In this document: piece after piece, positions 13,350 through 24,487 of the stretch
How the letters are laid out: each line of letters opens with the position of its first letter
Position numbering within the stretch: position 1 is the first letter of the stretch
Assembly (NCBI GenBank): GCA_025603075.1
Contig: MU626399.1
Coordinates: forward strand, 1 to 51,233
Length of the DNA: 51,233 bases
Direction: 5' to 3'
Source: Neoconidiobolus thromboides FSU 785
Lineage: Eukaryota > Entomophthoromycota > Entomophthoromycetes > Entomophthorales > Neoconidiobolaceae
Made by a program: the position numbers and the translations under genes
Notes under the pieces: model-generated
The model's database searches: none
What the model saw: the letters and a program-made list of their open reading frames with translations, nothing else
What the model was told of the DNA's origin: nothing

Positions 13350-15193
13350 ATGATTTATATTTTATTCCTCATATCAATCGTAGTTGCTCTTGGCTGGAAA
13401 CTCCTTCCACCTTCTAATTTATATAAGATACCCTCTGTACCTTTGATTCCTTTCTTGCTTTCTTTTATAAACCAAGAGCCCAGTGACAAAAGATCTGAGA
13501 GATTAGTTCTACCTATTTTGTATAAGCACGGAATTACTAAGGTATTTTGATAGCAATGAAAATAATCAAGTATACTAACATTACTCTTTGCAGCTCTGGT
13601 TAAATCGATGGATAGTAGTAATCTCAGACACTATAAGAGCTAAAGAAATCTTTAATAAAACAAGTAAATTTAAAATCATAGATTTAAATTCACAGTAGTT
13701 CATTTAATTAGATATTTACGAAAAAGATACCTTACGTGCTGGTGCTGAGCATACGGTAGGCGCTAGATTATTTGGCAGCAATATTGTATTTACTTCTGGT
13801 GAGGTGAGTCATAAAACTAGAAACTATAGCAAGCGGCTGATTTTTTTATCATTTTAGGAATGGAAGCGTCATCGTAAAGCGGCTAACCCTGCCTTCCATC
13901 GTTCTTGGTCTACTGAATTGGTCGGAAATTGTTGTGAAGTTTTACTTGATAAAATTCAGTTGGAAAAAGAACCTATTGAAATATTACCCTTTCTTAAAAG
14001 GTAAAGAAATTGATGGTTTTGTAACATTAAATTAAATTGTTAAGGATGACCCTCGATGCATTGGGTAAAGCTATCTTTAATTTTGATTTTAAGGTAGAAT
14101 ATATTTATCATTAATCGTTCAAATCTAAGTCTAATATTAGGCCGTTGAACAACCTGAAGGCAAGTACGTTAAAATTTACACATCATTGATGCAAGAGTTT
14201 CGTAAAATTGTGTATGCTTTTTTACCTTTTTTGGAAAGCCCTATCCTTAACATAAGGGCCAATGCACATGCTAGGGTAACTGAATTTCGAGCGCTTATTA
14301 GTGAAGTATTGGAACAAAAAAAAAAAGAGCTTCAAAGTGGTGGAGAAGTAGATGAATCTAAAGCAGATTTGCTTACCCTTATGGTAAAGGCAAATATGTT
14401 CATCATGGAAGATGGGGAACCATTGCTATCTAATGAGGAAATAATAGTAAACCGATATTGATAATAATAGTTTAATTATTAAATGAACCTAGAATGATAC
14501 GGTTGTATTTTTCGTTGCTGGACATGATACCACTGCAAATACTCTAGCTTTTATTTTGTATTATCTTAGTAAGCATCAGGTAAAAGATAAACTAAATTAG
14601 TTATAACAAATTTATTAAAATATTCATTCAGGACATTCAACAAAAAGCGAGAGAAGAAGTGATTCGAGTCATGGGTAAAAGAACTGGACCACCTAGTTTA
14701 GAAGAACAAAAAGAAATGCATTATCTATTNNNNNNNNNNNNNNNNNNNNNNNNNNNNNNNNNNNNNNNNNNNNNNNNNNNNNNNNNNNNNNNNNNNNNNN
14801 NNNNNNNNNNNNNNNNNNNNNNNNNNNNNNNNNNNNNNNNNNNNNNNNNNNNNNNNNNNNNNNNNNNNNNNNNNNNNNNNNNNNNNNNNNNNNNNNNNNN
14901 NNNNNNNNNNNNNNNNNNNNNNNNNNNNNATTAAGGAGACATTGGTTGATAATCAACCTAGTTATGAGTTTGACAAATCAGCAACTAAAGCTTGGTTTGC
15001 TTTTGGAGGTGGCCCTAGAAGTTGTATTGGGCTTGCATTTTCTTTGATGGAACAAAAGATTCTGTTATCAATGTTGCTAACCAAGTTTAAGTTTTATCTT
15101 CCTAAAGATAGCCCCTATGAAAATGATATCCTTGTTAATAGTGCTGGGTTAACTCATCCTAAAGACCTTAAATTACAATTTGAAGAGTTATAA
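13350..15193 (+). CDS. Cytochrome P450, copy 1, 8 exons, interrupted by an assembly gap
   Basis: Exons by eye: 13350-13541, 13594-13663, 13712-13803, 13858-14000, 14045-14093, 14141-14446, 14493-14579, 14632-15193; the intron pattern is the same as in the copy at 15715. The N-terminus is a single hydrophobic anchor followed by the proline-rich hinge PPSNLYKIPSVP, so it should sit on the ER membrane facing the cytosol. The helix-C motif WKRHRK, the I-helix motif AGHDTT and the haem loop FGGGPRSCIG are present. The K-helix ExxR and the PERF-like region fall inside the 200-N gap (14730-14929), so they cannot be seen. P450s insert one oxygen atom from O2 using electrons from a reductase; the substrate is unknown. 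Bases 14636-14729 and 14930-15024 are identical to copy 2 while the rest of the gene has diverged. Confidence 0.92.
14730..14929. other. Assembly gap (200 N)
   Basis: Exactly 200 N inside the last exon of P450 copy 1. The matching interval in copy 2 is 17152-17341, which is 190 bp, so the N length is probably a placeholder. Reading straight through the N-run would put the exon out of frame. Confidence 0.98.
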
Positions 15194-15714
15194 AGTAATA
15201 AAACTGCAGATGTTTAGTTGGAGAATATTATCTTATGATCTATATGAAAGTTTTTAATTTTTGACAGTAAGTTTTATGTTTTAGTTCAAAATTTGTATAT
15301 ATTGACAAAATTGAGAGCTGATGTAATTGAATTGAATAAGCTTTAGCCAAATTTATCATCTTGATGATCGAATCATTCAATTGGGTTTTAAAAATAACTA
15401 CGGTTTCAAAATTTGATATTGAATCACATTAATTTTTACATAGCTTATATGATATACTTATATGCTATATATCACACATTATCTTTGCTAGTTTACTTTT
15501 ATATATAATAAATCTGTTCCCATTCTATCAATTGTTTATTATTTTATTAAAATAAAAATCCTTAACCTATAAAATTTTATACTTATCCAACACACCCGTT
15601 TAAAAATACCTATCAAGAACCTCATTATATAAACTTCAGTAAATTACCACACCATTATTCAAAAAAGTATATAAGAGTTGAGTTTAACTGTTATAAATTA
15701 AATTTCTTATAAAG
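15194..15714. other. Spacer between the two P450 genes
   Basis: About 520 bp, no reading frame. It holds the 3' flank of copy 1 and the 5' flank of copy 2, including a TATA-like element at 15626. Confidence 0.5.
15626..15633 (+). promoter_or_regulatory. TATA-like element of P450 gene 2
   Basis: TATATAAA lies about 80 bp before the ATG at 15715. A second TATATAAG occurs about 40 bp closer to the gene; either could serve. Confidence 0.35.
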
Positions 15715-17605
15715 ATGTATACTTTTTTATTAGTATTACTTCTCCCGCTCTCTTTCTTCGCATGGAAATTAATTCCATCTTCTAATATAGCCCATTTACC
15801 TTCTGTATCGGTATACAAATACTTAATCTCCTTTATAAAAGGTATGTCCAGTGATGATCGTAATGAACTGTTAATTATGCCTATGTTGTATAAATTCAAA
15901 GTCATTAGAGTAAGAGTTTATTAAGTGAATATAGTTGTTGGAATCGATTGCTAATTTATTAACAATATTTAATAGTTTTGGATCAATCGATGGATTGTAT
16001 CAGTTAGTGATTTAGAGTTATCTAAAAAAATCTTTACACAGACAGGTAAATAAGAGATTATGAAGGGTTAAATGGATAATTGATTCTAATTAAACTTAAT
16101 CATAACCACCTTTAGAACACTACGAAAAAGAAACTGTGCGCTCTAATGTAACATATTCCTTTGGTAAGCAACTATTTGGTAATAACATTGTGTTTACTTC
16201 TGGAGAGGTAGTTATAAAAATAATATTTTATAATTTAAAGTCAACTTATTTCTAACTATCTAGGAATGGAAGCGTCATCGTAAGATAGTAAACCCTGCTT
16301 TCCATCGTTCTTGGTCATCGGATATTATTGGAGATTGTGCGAAAGGATTTATCGATCAAATTCAACTTGAAAAAGGAGATGTTGATATCCTACCTTTGCT
16401 AAAAAGGTAAGTTTTTACTTGTGTAATAATAGGATTAGTAGTAACACATTTTTTAGAATGACTTTAGATGCTTTAGGCAAATCAATTTTTGATTTTGATT
16501 TCAAGGTAATTTAATAGCCCTTATTTGATTCTCTTATTTAACACTAACTATATGGCTAGGCAATCACTGAACCCAATGGAAAATACGTTACACTTTATAC
16601 TTCTGTGGCACAAGAGTTAAGAAAAACTATCTATGTGTTTTTCCCTATTTTAGAACATCCAATATTCAGCTTACGTACCGAAGCCCTTAAAAAAGCAATA
16701 GAATTTCGTAAGCTTATTAGCCAAGTATTAGATCAAAAGAAGGAAAAGATTGAAAAAGGAGAAGCTATTCATGATGAAAAGGCAGATTTACTTACTTTAA
16801 TGATAAAAGCGAATAGAGATATCACTGAAGATGGGAAACCTTTATTATCAAAAGAGGAAATGATCGTAAGTTTCTTTTAAAATGATCAATGAAATAATGG
16901 TGATTTTTATTTTATTAGGATGATGCAGTTATTTTTTTTGTTGCTGGGCATGATACTACGGCAAATACGCTAGCTTTTATTATGTACTATCTTAGCAAAC
17001 ATCAGGTAAGGAAAAGTAAAACAATCAAACTCATAATTTATTAAATTAATTAGGATATTCAACAAAAAGCGAGAGAAGAAGTGATTCGAGTCATGGGTAA
17101 AAGAACTGGACCACCTAGTTTAGAAGAACAAAAAGAAATGCATTATCTATTAGCTATTATTTATGAAGCCATGCGATTGAAGCCTACTGTTGGACAGCTG
17201 TTTCGAGTAACTAACAATGAAATTGAGTTAGAGTCTGGATTTATTTTAAAACCTAATCAAGTAGTATCCATTAACTTGTATGCTATGTTACATGACCCAA
17301 ATTATTGGAAAGAACCCAATGAGTTTAATCCAGATAGATTTATTAAGGAGACATTGGTTGATAATCAACCTAGTTATGAGTTTGACAAATCAGCAACTAA
17401 AGCTTGGTTTGCTTTTGGAGGTGGCCCTAGAAGTTGCATTGGACTTTCGTTTTCTTTAATGGAACAGAAGATCTTGTTGGCTATGTTATTAATTAAGTAT
17501 AAGTTTAGTCTCCCACAGAATAGTCCCCATAGAGATAAAGTCATCTTGAGCTCGGGCGGCCTCACATACCCTAAGGAGCTTAAAGTTACATTTGAAGAAG
17601 TTTAA
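15715..17605 (+). CDS. Cytochrome P450, copy 2, 8 exons, complete
   Basis: Exons 15715-15909, 15976-16045, 16116-16207, 16264-16406, 16457-16505, 16560-16865, 16919-17005 and 17054-17605 join in frame to about 497 residues, the normal P450 size. N-terminal membrane anchor, then a hinge (PSSNIAHLPSV). Helix C WKRHRK; I-helix AGHDTT at about 293-298, the proton-relay motif; K-helix YEAMRLKP with ExxR; FNPDRF as the PERF-like motif; and the haem loop FGGGPRSCIGLSF with the haem-ligand cysteine at about residue 442. Every catalytic motif is intact. It is a tandem duplicate of copy 1: same exon boundaries, same strand, 520 bp apart. Overall form resembles the CYP3/CYP5/CYP102-like group of class II microsomal P450s, but I cannot assign a CYP family. 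Substrate unknown. Confidence 0.95.
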
Positions 17606-18037
17606 GAGTATTAAAGTTAGGCCATATTTATCCAAGCGTTAAGTTTTTCATCATGTTTTTTATAATCTTTTTTAAATTTAAAATTGGTATTAGATTGAGC
17701 TAAATATTGTTAAGAATCATAACTTGATAATTGATGGCATAGGCATTTAAAAAGGCCTCTATTTAGTTATAAATCGCAGGTTATTTACTTCCATGATCTA
17801 TAATAAGTGGCAATTAAAAAGTAGTTTAATATCCTTTCTAATAGATACTAAAATTAATTTCTATAATGGATTAAAGATAACAACTAATAGTAAACTGTCA
17901 AAATAAAAAACAAAAGATATACTATGCATTATACGCATAGCTCATAAACAGGATAAAGCTATATAAACCAGTCATTTAAAACAATATAAGTCTATCAAAA
18001 ATAGTATATTGTAGTTATCTTTAATACTCTCATTAAA

Positions 18038-18065
18038 TTTTTTATTTTTTATTTTTTATTTTTTA
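18038..18065 (+). repeat. Microsatellite, four units of TTTTTTA
   Basis: Four perfect 7-bp units in a row. A simple slippage repeat in AT-rich intergenic DNA. Confidence 0.9.
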
Positions 18066-18740
18066 TAGCCTATTAATTTAAAATTTCGTAAAAGGAGATT
18101 TTATAATTTAGTCAAGTATAAGATTAGCTCACAACAAAGTTAAACTATAATTGGTCAAGTCTAAAAAGATAACAAATTAATAAACAATCATATAACTTTA
18201 GGTTTGAGTATTACTGTAAATAAAGGATGTCTTAAACTTAAGTCTTGATAGTCGACTATACAAGTTATCGTTGTTTAGATTCCAGTTTTTTTTATTGACA
18301 ATTATCACCGTTTTAATAATAAAAATACAATATTATAAAGAATATTGAATAAAGTAGTGACTTTCTTTGAATCTTTAAAGTTACTTTAATTCAAAAAATT
18401 ATATATAAATTAAACTGAAATACATTATGAAAATTGAAGGCTTCCCTTTTAGTCTATAACCCATCAACTGTTTTCTCATTATTTTCACTATTTTTGATTT
18501 TGATGCTGCTTTATTATTTTAGATGAATTAAGAACTATTTGCTATGTTAAGAACAGAGTTTTGTAATAAGTTATATTTTGTTACTCTTATGATTGATGGA
18601 ATTCTATTCATCATAGATTTAATAAACTTCAAAAGTTATATACCAAAAACATGTAATTTAATATAACATCATATTGAACTATGGAGATACTAGGTAATTA
18701 CATATCAATTAGCTATGACCATGTGTACAAATCCCTTATA

Positions 18741-18840
18741 GAGGGATGTTTTCTTTGATTTCATTACTTTTCCATTTTTTAAGCGTTATTTGAGTAGAAA
18801 GATTGTTATTGAAATTGTTAAACAAAAAAGTACATCTTCA
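18741..18840 (-). mobile_element. Short foldback element (MITE-like), decayed
   Basis: About 100 bp, reverse orientation: GAGGGATGTTTTCTTTGATTTCATTAC at the left, AAGCGTTATTTGAGTAG in the middle, GTACATCTTC at the right. Ends are diverged and no clear target duplication is left. Confidence 0.75.
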
Positions 18841-19019
18841 TCTCTAACTATAAAATTGTTCTTTTAGCTATGATTAATAAATTAATTACACAAAGAACCA
18901 TAAAGCAAAACTTACTAATAAATCATCTATCACCTGATAAAGCGAATAAAAAAGCATAAATAACAATCGAAGATAAATGTGATGCATCCCTTTTTAAGAA
19001 ATTAGTTATTATCTTTTGA

Positions 19020-19919
19020 ATGAATTACACTGCTTTCTATATCATTACCTTAATATTAAATGTATTTGTCCTTACCACTTGCTTGTTATTATTATTATTT
19101 GCAACACGAATCTCAATAAAAAAGAATGATATTAAACTGATTATTTTAATAGCTAGTTTAGAGCTCTTGTTGCCAGTTTTGATCGTTGCGGATTCAATCT
19201 ACGCTCGAATTCAAGGTGAAAAAATGATATATAGCTCTGCAGGTTGTACAATCACAGGCTTTTTTTATGTACTTATATTTTATTTTGAAGTGTTATTCAA
19301 TGCTTTTTTGGCCATTGAGCGTGTGTTAATTTTTAAAAAATCCAGAATAATAAAAATAGTTTATTGGATATTAGTTATCAACTCCATCATCTTTTTGCTC
19401 TTGTTAATTATTTGTGCAATAACTGGTGCATTTGTACGTGCAGCTACCAATTTCTCTTGTCACCTTGATGTAGTTAATTATCCTTTGGCTACTTTTACAC
19501 ATTTTTTTAGAGATTTTAATTGTTTTGCAGGGGTAGTGACAATTATTTATTGTTATTATGAGATATCCAAAGAGGTGAATGGATTTCGAAAGGTTCAAGA
19601 TAATGAATTTGAATTAAATTCCAGTAACAAATTAAGAGCTAAAGATTATCAGACTGCTATCGTTAAAACTTATATAACTTTATCGATTTATGGAATATTA
19701 ATGACTACTGGAAACGTAGGATTTTTAATTGAAACAATATTAAATTATTTAGATGAACAGAGATTTATTGATGTTACTGATACTCTTCATATTGTTGGAG
19801 CTATCTTTTTTGCCGTGGGGTTTGTCGCTAATTCTACTTTAATCCTGTTTTTTCATACTGGGATCAGACATGAGGCTGAAAAGTTCCGAGACCAGATTAA
19901 AGGATTTTTTAAAAGATAA
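19020..19919 (+). CDS. Rhodopsin-like seven-transmembrane receptor, array copy 1
   Basis: Intronless, 299 residues. Seven hydrophobic segments at about 6-28, 38-60, 77-105, 112-136, 154-181, 213-243 and 254-280. The cysteine at 76 (start of helix 3) and at 147 (second outer loop) are placed like the conserved disulfide of class A receptors. AIERVL at 98-103 is in the place of the DRY motif at the end of helix 3, and AN in VANSTLILFF (269-270) is in helix 7. The C-terminus is short and basic (FHTGIRHEAEKF). The extracellular N-terminus is very short. This fits a cell-surface receptor coupled to G proteins; the ligand is unknown and no assignment beyond class-A-like is justified. It heads a tandem array of six related genes on the same strand. 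Confidence 0.85.
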   Translation: MNYTAFYIITLILNVFVLTTCLLLLLFATRISIKKNDIKLIILIASLELLLPVLIVADSIYARIQGEKMIYSSAGCTITGFFYVLIFYFEVLFNAFLAIERVLIFKKSRIIKIVYWILVINSIIFLLLLIICAITGAFVRAATNFSCHLDVVNYPLATFTHFFRDFNCFAGVVTIIYCYYEISKEVNGFRKVQDNEFELNSSNKLRAKDYQTAIVKTYITLSIYGILMTTGNVGFLIETILNYLDEQRFIDVTDTLHIVGAIFFAVGFVANSTLILFFHTGIRHEAEKFRDQIKGFFKR

Positions 19920-20949
19920 ATAAGCAATGGGGCTGATGGAAGATAATTTGTTGAATATTCTGTTTTTATTGCTTGAAACGAGCTGCTAATTAATACATTT
20001 AAAGTTTAGTTCGAAGTGTAGTACAATAATGAATAAAATTGCTTTTATAATTTAGTTTAAATTTTTATAATTCAATTGAAAGAAATAGTAGTACTAATAT
20101 TACATTTTTAGATCAATTTTTCTGGTTTTAGTTTTGATAATTTAAGTTTTTAGCCATTTGAATCCTTTTAGCTACTTTTTACTATTATTTTTTTATTTTA
20201 GTTTAATATCATAAATTAATCTTCAATATATGGGGATGTATTTTTTTGCTTAAGTTTTACTAACAATCTCTCTGCTCAAATAGCGTTTGAAAAATGGAAA
20301 AAGGTATGAAACCAAAAAAAACAGCCCCATATAAATAACTATAATCGAATGTCTTATATATGCAGCATTTTAAAGTAAATAAAATGTTATTAATTGGGGC
20401 GTATTGGTCCTAAATTTGTCATCATGCTTTGTAAATTTTTAATCTAGGTGATTAAAGTTGTTGATATTTAAGAATAGCTTTGTACATGGCAATAAGATGA
20501 AGGGGACTAGTCGTGAGACTTGTCAGCTAGCTTTTTGTAGCCTCATATTCAACCTTTTTTAGTGGCTGTGGATTTATTATGATTTACGTTTTGAGCTCTT
20601 ATTATTAGGATTTATACAAACCCATTAATTTTAATAAAACTGAAAGTTTCTCTTACACCAAAAATCATTTTTATAAAAAAACTAAAAAGTTTAGTTTCTT
20701 AAAATGCTTGAATTTTTTTATAACGCTTTTATCTAAAATTGTAAAATTGAACTGTTTTGGAGCTAGGAACCTGCTTGGGTGTACTTTGGCCGGTAGGCCT
20801 ATTTTAGGAAGTAACCTCTTCTTTAACCTTAACAAAACTTAGTACCCAAAGAGTCAATTAATAAAAGTGTCTACCATCCAAATGATTTAAATAGACATAA
20901 ATAAGATAAAAGTAAAAAAGTTCTTTAATAAGCTGGATATAATTTTCAA
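19920..20949. other. Spacer between receptor copies 1 and 2
   Basis: Holds a foldback element at 20232-20328. After it, near 20358, comes a block starting TATGCAGCATTTT that recurs at the same place behind other array members. No reading frame. The last part is the copy-2 promoter region. Confidence 0.6.
20232..20328 (+). mobile_element. Short foldback element (MITE-like), ATAT duplication
   Basis: About 97 bp, left GGGGATGTATTTTTTTG, right AAAAACAGCCCC. ATAT borders both ends and fits a 4-bp target duplication. Forward orientation. It lies in the 3' flank of receptor copy 1. Confidence 0.9.
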
Positions 20950-21852
20950 ATGTATTTTGCTGATTTCTATTATAACTGCGCAATAGTATTTAGTATATGT
21001 ATTACCGTCGTTTGCTTCTTACTGGTATTATTTGCAACAAGGATTCCAAATAAAGGCAAAGATATTAAATTCATTGTTTTAATTGCCATTGTAGAGCTCT
21101 TAGTACCAGTCTTAATGACAGTGGATCCCATTTACACTCAAATAACTGGTGAAAAAGTGATATTCAATCACACTGCTTGCACAATCACTGGCTTTTTTTA
21201 TGAGATTGTTGCTTATTTCGAAGTTTTGTTTAATGCCTTTTTGGCCATTGAACGTGTATTGATTTTTAAAAAATCCAAAGTGATAAGACTAATTTATTGG
21301 ATTTTGACTATCAATTCAACCGTTTTCTCAGTATTACTGATTGTATGTACAGCAATTGGTGCCTATATACGTGGGCCTAGTACTTATATTTGTCATCTCG
21401 ATGTAGCCGATTATCCTTTAGCTACCTTCACCCATCTTTTTAGAGATTTTATTTGTCTTGGTGCGGTAGCTACATGTATACATTGCTATTGTGAGATATC
21501 TAAACAAGTAAATGGGTTTCTAAAGGTGCAATATAATGGACTTGAGTTAAGCGTCAATCATGAAGAAAGATCCAAAGAGTATCAAACTGTTATTATTAAA
21601 ACATATATAAGTTTAACAATATACGGAGTGTTGATGTTTTCTGGGAATCTATCATTTTCCATTGAGGCAATATTGCATTATTTGGATAAATCAAAGTTTA
21701 AAATAATTAGTGATCCTCTTCATTATATAGGACTTTCCTTTTATTGTATGGGATTTGTTGCTAACACTGCGTTAATATTGCTTTTCCATACTGGCATCAG
21801 GCATGAAGTTCAAAAGTTTTATGCCCAAACTAAGAAGCTTTTTAAAAGATGA
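20950..21852 (+). CDS. Rhodopsin-like seven-transmembrane receptor, array copy 2
   Basis: Intronless, 300 residues, collinear with copy 1. Cysteines at 77 and 148 are the presumed disulfide pair. The helix-3 end reads AFLAIERVLIFKKSK, with the ER pair kept. The third inner loop (EISKQVNGFLKV...) has the array-typical basic pattern. Helix 7 contains GFVANTALILLFHTGIRHE. All seven hydrophobic segments are uninterrupted. The start is the only in-frame Met before helix 1. A motif ACATAAATAAG lies 50-60 bp upstream. Probable surface receptor with unknown ligand. Confidence 0.85.
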   Translation: MYFADFYYNCAIVFSICITVVCFLLVLFATRIPNKGKDIKFIVLIAIVELLVPVLMTVDPIYTQITGEKVIFNHTACTITGFFYEIVAYFEVLFNAFLAIERVLIFKKSKVIRLIYWILTINSTVFSVLLIVCTAIGAYIRGPSTYICHLDVADYPLATFTHLFRDFICLGAVATCIHCYCEISKQVNGFLKVQYNGLELSVNHEERSKEYQTVIIKTYISLTIYGVLMFSGNLSFSIEAILHYLDKSKFKIISDPLHYIGLSFYCMGFVANTALILLFHTGIRHEVQKFYAQTKKLFKR

Positions 21853-23185
21853 ATAAGTGATGTTGTTGAACAATTTTATCTACAATGATTGAAACACCTT
21901 TAGTTGAAGTTTTTTTATTGTAAATAAAGTATAATAGTGAGTAAACTAGTCCTTGTTTTAATTTCTGGTTTACATAATTTGCTTTTGATATTTTCTACAA
22001 CCCAATTGAAATAAATACTTGCATGGTATAGTGCTTTAACTCTAACATTCCTTGTTTATCCTGATCATTTGTGTTTTAAAACCGTTAAAAATATTTGGGC
22101 ACTTTTTAATGTTATCCTTTTAAAATCATTTGATATTATAAATAAACAATAATATCTAAGTAAGTATAGTTAAACTTTCATCGTATAGTTGGATTAGAGT
22201 CAAGAAGAGTAAGGGGTTTTTTCTTCTACTAATTTTTCCAAAATTTATTTTCTTACAGTTAAAAGAAATACCAATCAAAAAAAAGAAACAAGAAGCTCAA
22301 AAGCTTAGAAACAACTTATATATGATAAAAGTTAGGATTGGGTAATGCTAGAGTAGGATTTAACTTTTATTAGTCTGAACAAGTTAATCGGCTTCTGTGC
22401 ATTTATTACCTAAAATTGGTTCTTTATCGAAATACATGAAAATCTGCAAAAGGATCCCTCCACTTCTTGACTGCCACCTACAGCCCTATACCTGAATTGA
22501 AAAAGTTGTATACAGCATTTTCAAAGCAAACCAAAGTATCGTTGATTTGATTTTTTTAGTCTAGAATTTGGAATCTTTTATCCTTTGTAGTCGTTTTCGT
22601 TCATAGGGCTAAAATTATTATTATATTATAGTTTTGTATAAGCAAAAAAAATAAAAGTACTAAACCATAAAGCTGATAAGCTTAATTTGCTGAAGCCCCA
22701 TACTCGTGCTTTATTTTATAGTTGTAGGTACGTTATATTCTGCACTTTGATTTTATTAAAAATGGATTTTGTCAATGAAATTATTTACAAAAATAATAAA
22801 ATTAACTTGTTTTAGGGTAAGGAGACTGTTAGAGAGTACTAAGACTAGTAAGTGTGCTTTAAAAGCTTTCCTCTTCTTTAGCCTTGCTAAAACTCGAACT
22901 TACATTGACTATGAATAGACCATTAGGCATTGAGCTTAATCCATATTTATAAAAAATAGTCCCAAACCAAATTTAGCCCTACTAAATACGTTTATAACCT
23001 ATACTTGTCCACCTTTTTGTGCTGAAATATTAGCTTGAGTATAAAAAATAAGTTTTCTCCAAAAAATCAAAAGATTATTAGATACACTGCCATTTTTTCA
23101 ATCCTTGAAATAAGATCTTTGTTCAAGTTTTGTCTTTTTATAAAGTGTAATTTTTTAAGTAGCATTTTTACCGGTGTAATTATAT
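21853..23185. other. Spacer between receptor copies 2 and 3
   Basis: No gene seen. It repeats flanking blocks found behind other array members: a stretch near 22510 (TATACAGCATTTTCAAAGCAA) and, near 22800-22920, a degenerate version of the upstream block seen before copies 2 and 4. This supports duplication of the flanks together with the gene. Confidence 0.55.
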
Positions 23186-23283
23186 GGGGATGTATTTTTG
23201 TGTTTAAGAATTTTACTAATAATTTTTCCGCCTAAATAGCGCTTAAAAATGGAAAAAATAATGAAGTCAAGAAAAACACTCCC
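23186..23283 (+). mobile_element. Short foldback element (MITE-like), ATAT duplication
   Basis: About 98 bp, left GGGGATGTATTTTTGTG, right GAAAAACACTCCC, with ATAT on both sides. Central AAATAGCGCTTAAAA intact. Forward orientation. It lies in the 5' flank of the broken receptor copy 3. Confidence 0.9.
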
Positions 23284-23574
23284 ATATGGTCCTACCCATT
23301 TTTTTCAAAAAGATTCTAATTGTTTATATGGAGACCTAGTAGAATCTCAATGAGCTAGATGCATTCAATTCTTATACACTAAAGTTTAATTGTAGTGAGA
23401 TAAGTTGAGTCTAATTAGTCTAATTAATCAGGGGATCCTGATTCAGTTGATTTTTCAAAACATGATATTCGATGTGTATATTAATATTTATTTATTATAT
23501 GACTAATTAAATTAAAAAATATATAAATATCATAAAAATTAGCACTTTGTTTTAAAGACAATTATTATTTTATA

Positions 23575-24487
23575 ATGAATAAAAGTGCCTTTGATATATT
23601 CTCAATAATATTCAATGTATACGTTGTCGTGATCTGTTCTTTATTGTCATTATTTACATTACAAATTCCAAATAAAGGCAATTGCACTAAGTTCCTTATT
23701 TTAATTGTAATCATTGAACCCATAGCGCCATTATCAAATATTGTGGAACCTATGTATACTCAAATAGATGATGAACAAATGCTCCATAATCATCCTGCTT
23801 CCACAGTCATTGGCTTTTTTATGAGTTTATTTTTTATTACAAGGTTATATTCAATACTTTTTTGGCCATTGAGCGTGTTTTGATTTTTTCAAAAATATAA
23901 AATAATAAGGATAGTTAAATCGATCTTGACCATCAGCTCAACCATTTTCTTAATCCTGCTGATTTTTTGTGCAACAGCTGGTGCCATTATTCCTAGGGCT
24001 AGCGATTTTCTTTTCCATTTTAATATGATGAGCTATCCTTTAGCTATATTCACACATCTCTTTTGCGATTTTAATCTTATGGGTGAGATATTTAAAGTCA
24101 TTTATTGTTATTATGAGATATCCAAAAAAGTGAATGGGTTTCGAAAAATACAGAATAATGAAATTGAACTAAGCAACAGTTATAAATTAAGGTCAAAAAA
24201 GTTTCGAGTTGCCATCATCAAAACCTATATAAATTTATCAATATATAGGATACTAACGCTTACTGCATGTGGTATATTTTTCATCAGAGAGGTTTTGAAC
24301 TGTTTGGATGAAGCAAGACTTGGCAATGCTATCAACTCCTTTCATGTTATTGGAGTTCTATTTTTTTGCTTTGGATTTTTTGCTTTGGATTTTTTGCTAA
24401 TTTAACTCTAATCTTGTTTTTTCATACTGGGGTTAGACATGAAGCTAAAAAATTTCGAGATCAAGCTAAAGGGTTTTTTAAAATATG
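23575..24487 (+). pseudogene. Broken seven-transmembrane receptor, array copy 3
   Basis: Collinear with the intact copies from helix 1 to the C-terminus but interrupted. First, the run coding FFY at the start of helix 3 has six T (near 23815-23820) where copies 1, 2 and 5 have seven; this shifts the frame and leads to a TGA at 23881. Second, a compensating shift near 23885-23905 restores the original frame, which runs through helices 4-7. Third, a 14-bp tandem duplication at 24368-24395 shifts the frame again in helix 7, so the ending is lost. The presumed disulfide cysteine of helix 3 is also absent (HNHPAST instead of HTACT). Together these mark a pseudogene rather than a single sequencing slip. 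Confidence 0.85.
24368..24395 (+). repeat. 14-bp tandem duplication inside receptor copy 3
   Basis: GCTTTGGATTTTTT occurs twice with no spacer. The intact paralogues have one such unit in helix 7. The duplication adds 14 bp and so breaks the frame. Confidence 0.9.

Larger units (their letters stand above)
17606..19019. other. Intergenic, includes a short tandem repeat and a foldback element
   Basis: No gene seen. Contains a (TTTTTTA)4 microsatellite at 18038-18065 and a foldback element at 18741-18840. The last 120 bp is the 5' flank of the first receptor gene and has the array-wide motif CATAAATA about 64 bp before the ATG. Confidence 0.5.

Noticed and set aside
14659-14956. Two open frames, one per strand, that run through the N gap
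   Set aside because: They exist only because N triplets were not counted as stops. The plus-strand part outside the gap belongs to the last P450 exon; the frame changes across the gap.
19404-19598. Minus-strand frame of 64 codons inside receptor copy 1
   Set aside because: Antisense shadow of a conserved coding sequence; no features of its own.
23815-23883. Programmed -1 frameshifting or polymerase slippage on the six-T run as a way to rescue receptor copies 3 and 6
   Set aside because: Both copies have several other breaks (a stop in helix 3 of copy 6, a 14-bp duplication in copy 3), so rescue at one site would not restore a protein.
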